Assembly: GCA_001949185.1 (NCBI GenBank)
Contig: BDGG01000004.1
Span: forward strand, 3,293,267 to 3,357,266
Source: Ramazzottius varieornatus
Taxonomy: Eukaryota > Tardigrada > Eutardigrada > Parachela > Ramazzottiidae
Length of the DNA: 64,000 nt
Reading direction: 5' to 3'
Under the pieces are notes generated by a model. It worked only from the letters and a program-made list of their open reading frames with translations. It was not told where the DNA came from and made no database searches. Every line of letters begins with the position of its first letter. Position 1 is the first letter of the stretch. This document shows, one piece after another, positions 24,603-35,153 of this stretch. Position numbers and translations under genes: made by a program.

Positions 24603-25340
24603 AAAAGGCCTCTAGTACTACGTGACTTTCTGAGTTGCGACCGGCTGCCGACGTTGAATTTTTTGTATCGCAATTGTTCACTGTCGTGGGACCGGTAGTA
24701 TAGTTTCCAACTGGCGCTATTAGGAGGAAATTCTTTTCCCTAACCGAAGTACTAAACGTGAAATTCCGTGATCCGTTTGTGAGTTGCAGGTTTTTGCGGC
24801 CTTGATGTGGGAAGTAAACATGTTTGCCTTTTTAAAGTATCTTGAGAACAGCTCAACAAGTTGAGCGCGGAGATGGACGACAACGACGGGCGGTCTTTAG
24901 CGCCTGTCATCGTAGCTGAAACCATGTTGGGCTTGTGATGCGAGATTAGCTCGTTAGAGAAGCTCCGGCACAGTTGGAGTTCATAGATATCAGTAACAAC
25001 ACAGTTTACCTGTAGGTGAAAATCATATTAGTTATCAATACGCGAACCGGCTCGCACCTTCTGGGTGGCCTTCTCTTGGCCGCACAGGCCGACGAAATCA
25101 CGAGCGCTTTCTTAGAGTACTGTGCATATTATGCCGCTTTATTGTGTAGTCTCCGTCTCACAAATCGGCGCAAAAGCGTAACAGGAAAGCGCATTTTTTT
25201 ACCAAATAACACGTTGAACCATAAGAAATTAAAATTAAAATTTCGCTGCCAGTAAGCTCTTCGAAAGTAAAATAAGCCACTCCCACTTAAGTCTGATTTA
25301 TTCAATGAGCAGATAAAACAGTATGAGTCTATCGAGTCTC
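24603..25340. other. Intergenic region HLX-like to MLH3 (convergent)
   Basis: About 0.74 kb between two stop codons. It contains the 3' UTRs of both genes and the MLH3 poly(A) signal. Open frames on both strands here (plus 25016-25255, minus 25129 upward) lack homology outside the MLH3 exons. Confidence 0.4.
25297..25302 (-). terminator. AATAAA poly(A) signal for MLH3
   Basis: Minus-strand AATAAA about 40 nt downstream of the MLH3 stop codon, at a normal distance for cleavage and polyadenylation. Confidence 0.6.
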
Positions 25341-27661
25341 TCAGTTCTTCCTGAATCTGCGCCAAGAGACTTTCTGCAAAAAACAGAAGGACCGTGTAAA
25401 GTTGTAAGGCAGGATGACATGCATATGGAAGCTTAACGTACTTGACAGCGCTCAGATGGTGGCAGCAGAACGGCAACTGGCAGCATGCTCGGCCGTCCAT
25501 GCGCGCACTGAAAAGGTAATGACGTACGTTGCCCCGCCGTGAGGAATTGGCCAACTTCTGCCTCGGGAATCTTATCGCCAAACATGATCGCACCTGCATC
25601 ACAAACAGTTGTAAGTAGGCTCCGAAGGTAATATAGTACAACTAGGGTGAGGAATTAAAAGCCGTAATTACCTCGACAAGCTGCAGTGGCGACCCAGTCC
25701 ATAATGATTGGCGGCACTATCGGTGCTACTGCAGAAGCCTCGGTGAAAATCTGTTCAAGAAAGAACACAGTAGACACTTGAATACTAAATCTGAAATCTA
25801 AGGTCGAAACAGTAAATAAGAAAACTGAAAGATGTACAGTACTTGGATGGCCTCTTGAACGAAAACTGAGATGTCGTTCCGCAGAGAGTTTCGGTCGAGG
25901 TCCCTTAGGTGCTTGTCTTTGAGAACGAATGGAACGTGCGTTACACTCATCGCTTTTTCGTTCAGAGAGAACTGTAGACCGAGCCGCAAGAACTGTTCTT
26001 CGAACTGAGAAACTTGGAAAAGAAGGTCTACCGGCAGCTCAACCTGCAAGCTGGGTATGACCAAGCCGGGTCTCAGCCAGCCATGCCCATCACGAATTCC
26101 TAAAGCTCTCTTTAGGATAAGTACCGATAAAATAATGCAATCAAATACAGCTAGCATACCTTTCCACAACTCTTCCAGGCGAATCCGTTCGTGTAAAGCA
26201 TGCTGGTCAATGAGGGATACTATCTCGTTCTCTGCAAAACACCACAGAATTGATTGTTTACAAGCAAAAGCCGACTATTAACACGTTCTCTGGGCGTTTG
26301 CGATTCGCAGTGATATCATGGCCAAAAAACATCGACGGATACCTTCCTTTGCCCGCAAACGACAGACCAGAAACGAATCCATGAACGATCCAAGGTACTA
26401 CACGAAAGAATATGGGTATCGGCAGCCCATTTTTGGGCATAACTTTTTTAGCTCCGATCCGCCCTTTTTCGACATGAAATTGTAAGCAATAGTATAGAGA
26501 TTGCGAGCGAAAGCGCACTAGCACAATTCGATACGCAGAGGAACATCGTGACGTTAGGACCCCGCATGAGAAGTCTTCTGGCTTGTCCGGCAATCAACAC
26601 TACTTGATTTACTTTCTACAAGACTTCCCATGCGAGGTTCAGGCCCCCTAACATCTGCAATCTCGCTCACTGAAGTCTTCTGGACCCCGCGCCAACCCCT
26701 GTACACCAAGTTGAATCAGAATTTCAACTTTGCCCTTGGGGTCCTAAAACTGTGAAGTCGATTCCTGAACAATTTGATCGGCGATCGTTATGCCCAAAAA
26801 TGGGGTCGCCGATACCCACATATTACAAACAAGTAATTCTTAGATAAAGAAACGATAGGCGTTCTCACTGTAAATTCTAATCTCATGCGAGGGCTTACAG
26901 TGAGATGTCTGTGTAAGCTTTCCAAGACCTACTGTGCCGCTCGAAGAGTCGAGTTGGGATGCCTCAATTTTGACAGGGAATGGGTTCACAGTACTTAAAT
27001 TCTGCAAAGTCGATCGGCGTGGAAGTCGGAAAATTAAACGTACATGCAAAGTTTCCTTTGTGCGAAGCTCGCTCATGATGACTGCATCTTCTCAAGAGCT
27101 TACCGATTGCGGCAGACGATCGAGAACAGTTTCCTGGTCGAAAAGCGGTCGGATATCCCGGCAGCAGTCCTCGGTTGTTGAAACTATTTGTGCAGAAGCA
27201 AAAAATGCTTATAACATTGTCGTTACAAGTGCAATCTGAACAGTTTACTGACAGGCTTACAGCAAGGTACTTGGGATAATCGTTTGGTCGCTCCAGCAGA
27301 GCTTGTGCTGGTGGCGGGGATCAACAGGTTTGGCGTCTTGAGTTCCGACTTGCAGGTGAAGACCTTCGTCCGAAAAGCACCCGATTGTACCGGATCGGAC
27401 CTAAGCGTTCAGGTAGATGATCAAAGTACTTACCTGAGAATCGCGGGAGACGTTTGCGTACACAGTGAGCTCAAGAGGTCCACCATCTGCGGAGCTGTCT
27501 ATCCAGATGGCTTGTTCTTTTGTTTCAAGGTGATGGATGTCTTGGTCAGTCCGCAGAGATGAGCAGTTTCCTGACAGGAGATCAACTAACACAGGTACAC
27601 CATTTTTCCACATCACCAACAAGCTCTGAGGTAGGGTAGAATTCATCTCGAAGGCAGTAAA
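25341..27661 (-). CDS. mlh3: MutL homologue MLH3, C-terminal endonuclease half
   Basis: MLH3 pairs with MLH1 as an endonuclease in mismatch repair and meiotic crossing over. In-phase exons: 27434-27661 (or from 27646), 27271-27363, 27104-27169, 26933-27001, 26343-26397, 26160-26231, 25843-26105, 25672-25750, 25442-25593, 25341-25373. The endonuclease metal-binding motif is intact (DQHALHERIRLEE), followed by a dimerisation domain with VIPSLQVEL, ACRGAIMFGD, LPFQCAHGRPSMLP and a C-terminal WRRF. The order is that of MLH3. About 385 residues are covered, against about 1450 in human MLH3. No GHKL ATPase motif is visible upstream on this strand before the next gene, so the N-terminal half is absent, split off, or too diverged to see. 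A repeat element fills the intron 26398-26932. The three 5' exons are less certain than the rest. Confidence 0.85.
26411..26822. mobile_element. Short inverted-repeat element (MITE-like) in an MLH3 intron
   Basis: Arms of about 31 nt at 26413-26443 and 26787-26818 are inverted copies: tgggtatcggc, then a short variable part, then ccatttttgggcataac. They bound about 410 bp with no coding capacity, as in miniature inverted-repeat transposable elements. The element takes up most of the intron, starting 14 bp from the next exon. I cannot define a target-site duplication with confidence. Confidence 0.6.
26493..26530 (+). repeat. Dispersed 38-nt repeat, copy 1
   Basis: This 38-nt stretch, whose core is gcgagcgaaagcgcactagc, matches the reverse complement of 32362-32399 exactly. 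Similarity weakens but continues downstream. It lies inside the MITE-like element. Confidence 0.75.
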
Positions 27662-28481
27662 CTGCTCCTTCTATGTCCAACTGAACTGCCCATCCCACGT
27701 TCCGGATCTGGAAGAACATTTATTCTCGCACGGCAGTACAAGACAGGTTACTCTGATACGCAGGCTGCGCGATTCGATCCATGCACTCCTTTGACAGTCA
27801 CCTTTCGAAATCCACTACAGACAGACGAGCTCTCAGAAAAACCCTGGGATGGGCATGTGCATGCATGATGCAGAACGTTTCCTTTCTGTGATCTGACAGT
27901 GGTCAAAATTCACGAAAGTTGTACGTCACTGCGAAACTGTGACGCCATGCACCGAAACAAGAAATCAGACATCACCTGGTCCATAATACATTAATACAGT
28001 ACTGTATCATGTTGTGGCATGACATGACATATTATTGACAGTTCGGCCTGGCCTCGTTCTATTGATTGAAATTCCGATTGATTGTGCTGGTTTACGCACA
28101 GTACCGGATAACCGGAAGTCATGACTCATGACTATCTTTCCCTCTTACTGACATCCCGTAATCCAGTTCGTCCGTCGCAACTTCAGTACTCCAGCGTTTG
28201 TGCAGGAATCAGGCTCCTGAAATCGTCGTTTCTCCTCAGTGGTGACTGCGCTTCCTCTGTAAATTAGTTGCGGAGGAAACTGGACGAATCCGTGTTTCTC
28301 AGTCCATTTCCGGTTGAGCTGAAGCGTTCATGCATCTCAGGAATATCTGGTACCCTTTTGAATGTTGAGACGCGCAGACATGCCAGATGTTGAATGTTGA
28401 TGCTGATATTTGGGCGATTTGGTCAATTTGGTCAATTTATTAACGTTTCTGTGTATTAGGCAGTCGACGATCGTACGAAGG
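27662..28481. promoter_or_regulatory. Divergent intergenic region MLH3 / SERHL
   Basis: About 0.8 kb between two outward-facing genes. I searched the minus strand for GHKL ATPase motifs of MLH3 and found none. A possible acceptor at 27807-27816 (minus) leads to a frame that soon stops. Otherwise nothing recognisable. Confidence 0.35.
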
Positions 28482-30051
28482 ATGCACGGTGTCGCAGCGC
28501 CCAAACAGCTCGAATTCAGCCTACCATGGGGAATTATCGCGGCTCAAGAATGGAAAAAAGAGCAGTCGGCGAAGCAAATCCTATGTCTTCATGGCTGGCA
28601 AGACAACAGTAATACGTTCAAGAAGCTAGTACCTCTTCTGCCGGAAGACTATTGGCTGGTTGCTCTAGACTTTCCTGGTCACGGATTTAGTTCCCACCGT
28701 GTACCTGGAATGCCTTACCACGGGCCGGACTACCTTATCGACCTTAAGGCTGTCCTTGCACGTAAGAGACCTGAGCATCTCCAAAAACTATCCAGTCGTT
28801 GTCGACTTATTCTGTTGATTATAGAACTTGGCTGGAAAAACTACACCGTCATCGGCCATAGTATGGGAGCCGGAATAGCTCTTGCGGTAAGGTTCTTACC
28901 TATGGAAGAGTTTCTCTTTACTCGAGATTGGCTCCCTATACTTGTTTGCGATCTTTCAGCTTGCATCATGTTTTCCTTCGGAGGTGGACGCGCTTGTTTG
29001 CATAGACATGATCAAACCAATTTCAGCTAAAGCCGTGAGTGGGACTTGAAGACCTGAACTAGGGATCTTATCTCTCCGCCAGTTAACAGGTTTACGATTT
29101 ACGGCGCCCACAAATTTACTACCTGATTGTTTCAGGATACTTCACTTAGCGCACTCCGGAAAGGTGTTATCGCGCATCTGAATAACGATCCCTCAAAAGA
29201 CAAATCATATTCTCGAGACGAAGCCGTAGAACGGTAGTAAGCTTGCACACTGGAACTTCCCGGTTGGTTTTATCGCCTTTAGCAGTTCGTGCTCTGCAGG
29301 TGGTTCGAAGCAACGGCATACACTTTAACCAGAGAATCCGTTGAAGTTCTGATGGAAAGAGGAGTCAAGGAAGTTGAACCTGGTAAAGCTTTCGGCAGGG
29401 CACTGATCGATGTTCATTGGTTAGTCATTAGCGCTGTATTTTTCAGGAATGTTCAAATACACACGCGACCGGAGGTTACAGTTCGTAAGTGTGGCATGAA
29501 GAAGAAACAACACCCTTCGTTGTTTAAAATCGCTCCAGTTTTCGACCTTCGAAACATGATTACTGTTTTTCTTTATTACAGCCTTCCTTGTTCCGCTACA
29601 CAACGGAGCAACATCTCGATATTTTAAAGGATTTGAAGACGGATCTCTTAATAATCAAGTGAGTGAACCAGAATTAGTACGATGTACTGCTTTTGCTTCG
29701 TGTGAGTTTGCTGATGTACTGACGGGTCCCCAAACTGCCGTCAGAGCGCTAGACACTCCTCAGTTTGAGAAACCGGAAGTAGAGGAAGAATTCCTTCATC
29801 TTTACGCAAAGAACTGCAGAAGGGTAAGCCTTCGTCCACGAAGCTGACAAAACAGAGCGGTTCGGTCTTTATCAAAAGAAATGACTTTTTAGTTTTCCTT
29901 CGTCAAAGTGGACGGTACTCACCATGTTCATCTGAACACTCCCGAGCGCGTGAGCGACCTAATAATCAACTTTTTGCAAAACCGGAAGAGTACTACGGAG
30001 GTAGAGGGCGGGTGTCCGGTTTTTCCGGAGGAGAAATCCGCTGGACGATAG
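28482..30051 (+). CDS. serhl: Serine hydrolase-like alpha/beta hydrolase (SERHL)
   Basis: An alpha/beta-hydrolase fold enzyme of the SERHL family; the substrate is unknown and vertebrate members are placed in the cytosol or peroxisome. Exons 28482-28761, 28825-28886, 28960-29034, 29136-29233, 29300-29382, 29447-29484, 29582-29658, 29745-29823 and 29893-30051 give 316 residues, near the human 314. It opens with LPWGIIAAQEW, then ILCLHGWQDN (oxyanion region), PGHGFSSH, the nucleophile elbow GHSMGAG (Ser about 106), a DRRLQF segment matching the family's NRDQRL, LLIIKALD, and a C-terminal DGTHHVHL with the likely catalytic His. The start is an ATG just before the conserved N-terminus. Tail-to-tail with MTRF1L. 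Confidence 0.92.
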
Positions 30052-30272
30052 AAGTGCAGGGGTTACCGAGTGGTGCATGAATGTGATTCAGCAACCTGTG
30101 TTGATGACGTTATTATCGTAGTTTTTATTCCCTTTAGAGGTCTCAAGTTAACATAATTATTAGCTGTCCGTTGGAACATTTCTCTACTTTCGCCACTATC
30201 ATTCGAAGTGACGAGTAGTTTGGCCATCCGCTTTTTTGTGCTTATAAAATCACTGAAATTATGTCCTTCAGT

Positions 30273-31982
30273 TTATCTTTTAGTTTTATCAGATCTTTTT
30301 GCCGTAATTTTTAGAACGCTGCTTTGTACTATGTCATCAAAAGACTCCCGCTGATGCATCACCAAAATTTGCTTGATTATAATATCCAAATGCTCACCAC
30401 CTTTCAAGACATCTTCCACACTGTGAAAATTCTGATTTATTCTGTGATCAGTTATACGGTCCTGCGCGAAATTATAAGTGCGAATCTTGTCGGACCGCGC
30501 ACTTTGCTTGGCCTGTAGCTTTCTGGTTGAGCTCTGGTTTTCTGTCTGTTGATCCAGCTGGCGCTGATACAAGATCGCGGCAAGCCTATTCATAGCTCTT
30601 GCTCTGTTCTGGACCTGGTCTCGTTCTTCCTGGCACTCGACCGCAGTGTTCGTCGGGATGTGGACTACGCGAACCGCCGATTCCAGCTTGTTAACGTTCT
30701 GTCCACCTTTCCCCGTAGAACGACAGGTCTCAATACGAAGATCCTTCTTCCGAAGAACCACTTCAACCTACAAGTTCACATTCATGAGACGAAGCACTTC
30801 ATGAGACAGTTCACGTATATAAATGATATCACGCGGACTGTTCTGCTTACGTCCGACGGCTTGGGAAGAATTACGACAGAAGCGGTACTCGTATGTATGC
30901 GACCAGCCTTTTCTGTCTTCGGTGTTCGCTGGACTCTGTGTATCCCTCCTTCAAACGTGAGACTGCGGAAGGTTCCTGGACCACTAACCTCCGCTTCGGC
31001 GGACCGTATCCCTCCTACGAGCATCATTTCTATTCGTCCCATAATCATATCAACATAAGATAACGTGAGCGGGTGAAAACGAAGTAGTCTAATGCCAAGC
31101 GCATTATCCAAACTTAAGACGAGCTTCGCCACTTACCTAGGTCACTGTTGTCGATAGTCAAAGGGTTGAAAGCCCACCCACGGAAAGCGGCGTACTTCTG
31201 ATACATGTTGAACAACTCTGAAGCGAACAGCATGGCTTCTTGCCCACCGACTCCGGCACTGACTTCCAGTAGAAGGTCGGTAACATCGGAACTCTCCTCC
31301 ACGGTCAGGATATGTAGGATCTGGAAACAGGATTACACGTAAAGTTCTGGTTCAGTTCCGATACAGAGGAAGCGAAGCTAAAAATTAATGTTTACGTTAC
31401 GGTACTTGCTCGTCCAACTGTTCAATTTTCTCCTCGTTCTTACGGATGTCGTCCTGAGCCATGCTGATTATTCCCGCATCACCCAAAGCATCTAAAACAA
31501 CATTATGCACATCCCTTCATTAACTGCTGAACACATATACTGTACAGTCGAGTAACAGAGCAAGCCTAATAATTACCTTTTACCATTATATTCAGCTCGG
31601 CAATCTCAAGCAAAAGTTGCCTCCTCGACCGAAGCTTGGGTAAGGCGAGTTGCAGTCTCTTCAGCCTCATGTTCTCTTGTCCTGAAGAAGAATCGTCGTC
31701 GTGCGTATCTCGATATACTTTCTCCTTCAGGTGTTCGTATTCTTCTTCCAAGCTATCCAGGAAGCGAGTCTGCATTGCAGATGATGATGCACTTCGATAC
31801 TGTACTTGACACCGACTGACAGCTGAAGATCCTCGCCATCCCTGATAGCAACGGCCGGTTCCTCTTCTGATTCTGCCAAATGATGAGAGAAAGCTTCGGT
31901 TGATGTGGGAGAGGGGTCGAATGTTGTAACAGTATGGATATGCCCGTAGAAGAAGCGCGAAAGCGGAGCAGAAGGTAGACAT
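30273..31982 (-). CDS. mtrf1l: Mitochondrial peptide chain release factor (MTRF1L/RF1 type)
   Basis: Class I release factor that ends translation in mitochondria. Exons 31577-31982, 31406-31491, 31137-31320, 30851-31014 and 30273-30767 give 444 residues. The N-terminus is basic and hydrophobic, fitting a mitochondrial presequence; the frame stays open to a more upstream ATG at 32072, but the ATG at 31982 starts the better targeting signal. Conserved blocks: LLLEVSAGVGGQEAMLF, FEGGIHRVQRTPKTEKAGRI (the PKT codon-recognition tripeptide of MTRF1L), HTSTASVVILP, the catalytic GGQ within RSTGKGGQNVN, and SDKIRTYNFAQDRITDHR. The residues around GGQ (K before, N after) differ from the usual GAGGQHVN. 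Its start region faces Cap-G across a repeat-containing spacer. Confidence 0.93.
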
Positions 31983-32498
31983 GCTGATCCCACGAACCGC
32001 GACAGTAGCGCAGAGTACAGGTACCTCGCTCCTGGAAACTGCTTCTGCTGATGGAAAGTTCGGAAAAGACACTTCCGGTGTTAGTCAGACTGGGAACACC
32101 GATGAAGAATTTTATCTACGGTTTTCCGCAAAGTCGAAATTGCGATGCGGTTTCCTCGATTCCGGAAATCAAGCGGTGACTCGTAATCAACCCGTTACCT
32201 TCAAAGAATAAAGGGGTTACGAGCGAAACTGAAAGCGCACTAGCACAATTCAATACGCACAGGAACGTCGGGACATCCTTGGAACAAGTTCGTCTCATAG
32301 GCTCCGTGTTAAAAGGGTCGCACAATGTTTACATATGACGTCACAATGTTTCTATGTGTAGCGAATTGTGCTAGTGCGCTTTCGCTCGCAATCTCTATAG
32401 AATGAGATGTCCTTCACTCCTTCTCTGTTACTTGTCAGCTACCCAGCTTTCTTCTGAAGCTGAAACCCGTCAGACTCACTGCTCTCAAACACTCCGCC
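31983..32498. promoter_or_regulatory. Divergent intergenic region MTRF1L / Cap-G
   Basis: About 0.5 kb between outward-facing start codons. It contains the perfect inverted repeat 32231-32383, so any promoter elements lie next to or inside it. Confidence 0.45.
32231..32383. repeat. Perfect 21-nt inverted repeat flanking a 111-bp spacer
   Basis: The 21-nt arms at 32231-32251 and 32363-32383 are exact reverse complements, with the core gcgcactagcacaattc. A third copy lies at 26509-26529, and the right arm matches it over 38 nt. The arms probably end a small non-autonomous transposon. The left arm carries a 5-nt difference outside the core. Confidence 0.7.
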
Positions 32499-34970
32499 AT
32501 GCCTCCTTCATCACGGAAGTCCAGGCGGTGTGCCGAACCAGGTGCAGTACGACAGTCAAACACAGCGGAGGCAGGCTGGAAGCAGAGGATGGACGTCTTC
32601 CGGCAGAAGCTCCAGACACAGCTGAAAGTGATCTGGATGGCCAACTCGGAGCAAACGCGGGTGGACGCTGTTGAGGATATCCGACGTTCCTTTTACTCAG
32701 TAAGTGATGTCGTGCGCGGCGAAATCTTCGTTATAAGTTGTGTCTCCGGATGCACCTGTTCGCTTAGTCTGTTGAAAAGGCCTGTCCTGATTTATATGCC
32801 GACCGTTGTTTGTTATAGCTTTTTGGGAACGGACAAGAGGGAGTCCCGGAGCAAGCTTTGTGTGCTGAAATTGGCCATGTAGTCTTCTCGACAATGTCCA
32901 TTGTGATTCTTCCGGAAGCGGCCTTGCAAGTTCGTGCAAACTTGCCAGACAAAGAGTCATACGTCGAGACTATGCAGATGATGGCTCAGCTGGTCGTCAG
33001 ACTCTACGCTGGTACGGACGCAACGCGAATATCCAGGACCTCTATGTTCCATGTTCTGAGAAACTTTTCTGATGTAAGAAGTATGTTTCGTATAGTGCTC
33101 TGAAGGGATGAAATACCCTTTTTTCTCAGTGGTAATCAATCTGGTCTGTTTTCAGAATATGAACGCCTCCAGTCCTGGTGCTAGATACCGGATTGTGCAG
33201 TTCGTCAACTTGATTCTCAAAGGCTTCCTTGAAGCAGAGATTGTGTTCTCTCACGTGGGATCTAATGGTGAAAATTTCTTGAAGAAAGCCCTCTTTGATC
33301 GAACCTATGACATTAACAGCAAGGTGGCTGCAATGGCCGTGGAAACTATAGGACACTTCCAGTTTGAGGTACGGCATCCAGCATCATGCTACATTATCTT
33401 GACGTTCGTGTCGTTTTTGTCGCGTAAAATGTGCTCTCCAAAGCTCGGTGTGAACTTGGTCAATTTTTTGACAGGACGATGTGGCACAAAGAACAAGGGC
33501 GTTTAGCGGTAAGTACTTCCATCAGAGCCTACACTGCTTTGGCGTCGCCGAAGATGCAGAGATAATTGTCGCTGATGGAGTTCTTCTTTTTCCAGTGTTA
33601 TGGTTCCGAATGCAGGACCACGAGTCTCACCTGGTGCGAGCTGCAGCTACCCGAACGATCCAAGTTACGCCTCAAAGTGCACCGGCCATTGTCCGTCGGG
33701 CGTTCGACAGACATCCAGACGTTCGGGTGGCAGGCTTCGAAGTGATCTCGGACATGATCGCTGCGAAGATTGTCAAAGTCCAGCTTCGCAGTCACTTGTT
33801 GATGACAGGCTTGAACGATCAGAACGGTAAATAGCAGGTCTTATTCTTACATCACTACTAACTATAATACGACCGTAATAACGTCGCTTCTTTCTCGTAG
33901 CGTTGGTACGAGCTGCTGCGGCCACCTGTTTGCAGGTTTGGCTGAGAGATTGCAACAACGACTATGCGGGTTTAGTGAATGACGTCGGTGTGGAACCCGG
34001 GAAGCCCTTGTTCGCCAACAAGCAGATAGGGATGGAAATTTTCGACGTAGCTCAAGATGTGAAAGAAATCTGTGGGAATGGATCAGGTGTTTCTTCAACC
34101 GATACAAGGATGAGAAGTCCTAACGAAAACAATCTTCCGGCTCAATGAAGTATCTTGTACACCCGTACCTCCTTCCGCCCGATGGTTTCACTGGTTCGTT
34201 TGATCTGTATACATGGCATTTAAGTTTGAAGTAGAAAGAAGCTTTTTCCTTTGGTACTGGTGGACCAAATGTCCAGATGTTTTGCCAAGTCAGCCAATAC
34301 TAGGCAATTCCTACATGGTTACTTTCTTGTTGCTGCTTCGTCCGGACGAAATGTCTGCCTCTTCGGATTACAAGCGGACTCGATAATGTACTTCCATTTC
34401 GTAAAGAAAATCGGTGTCTTGTACGGTTATTAGTTGTCGGCGAACCGCCGTGACCGAGGTCAACTCGCGTCTCGCGAGTCACGAGAATCTGCTCTACGAG
34501 ATCAGGTCCACAGGACGATCGCTCTCGCGAATACGTCATCCCCCATTACAGTACTAACTTAATAACACCTTACTGGTAGTATGTCATGTATTACGTTGTT
34601 GATTATACTATTTGTCATCGCCCACATTGCGGAAACGAGTTGATTGAAGCTAAAGACGTATAACTATTTGATTAAAGTGACAGGAAAAGTGAAAAGGGAT
34701 GACTTGAGTTTTCCTATAAGCCGTCTTGAATCCGACGCGGGGCCAGTCAAATTTCCTGTCCATACATAACCAATTAACTATAGTCCATAAATGACAAATC
34801 TGTATATGTCTTGATTTTCTATTGTCGTCAGGTTTAGTGGGGATTGAACTTCCAGCAAGCGATAGCTGTTGCGAACGATTCGTTTTGACTTGGCGAAGAC
34901 TTGCGGATTTCGTAGTGAAGCACCTCAAATCCGAGAAGGAGCTGCGAGAACGGAATGGCCGTTCTGATAG
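32499..34970 (+). CDS. ncapg: Condensin subunit Cap-G (NCAPG), N-terminal HEAT region only
   Basis: Cap-G is the HEAT-repeat subunit of condensin I that grips DNA during mitotic chromosome assembly. Exons 32499-32699, 32819-33073, 33156-33368, 33475-33508, 33596-33826, 33901-34086 and 34832-34970 join in phase and give about 420 codons. HEAT-like helices include ARYRIVQFVNLILKGFL, DINSKVAAMAVETIGHFQ, ESHLVRAAATRTI, DVRVAGFEVISDMI and ALVRAAAATCLQVWLRD; the last exon has FVLTWRRLADFVVKHLK, matching the WRSLCEFL block of animal Cap-G. The last exon ends in a good donor (gtaagc) with an open frame, but only 183 bp remain before the next gene. Family members have about 1000 residues. It is either truncated, rearranged, or a pseudogene; no internal stops are seen. 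Confidence 0.75.
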
Positions 34971-35153
34971 GTAAGCTTTGCTGTTGCTGAACACTATGTA
35001 CAAAGGTGCTTTACCTATCACAGTAGCAGTACAGTAAGATTATATGATTTGCAAGCATGCAACGGAAGTCAGTTGCGGCTGCGCGGACCGGTGCGATGTC
35101 CGCGAATAGTGGATGTTAGGGATGACAATCTGCATCCGGGTGGACTAACGAGG

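Noticed and set aside
25508-25526. A possible intron before CAHGRPS in MLH3
   Set aside because: Reading straight through gives LPFQCAHGRPS in frame, exactly as in the family. The spliced version breaks the phase.
25129-25641. A 170-codon minus-strand open frame
   Set aside because: It overlaps real MLH3 exons, but only parts are coding. Most of the frame crosses introns and the 3' UTR.
26258-26593. A 111-codon minus-strand open frame
   Set aside because: It runs across an MLH3 exon in the wrong frame and into the inverted-repeat element.
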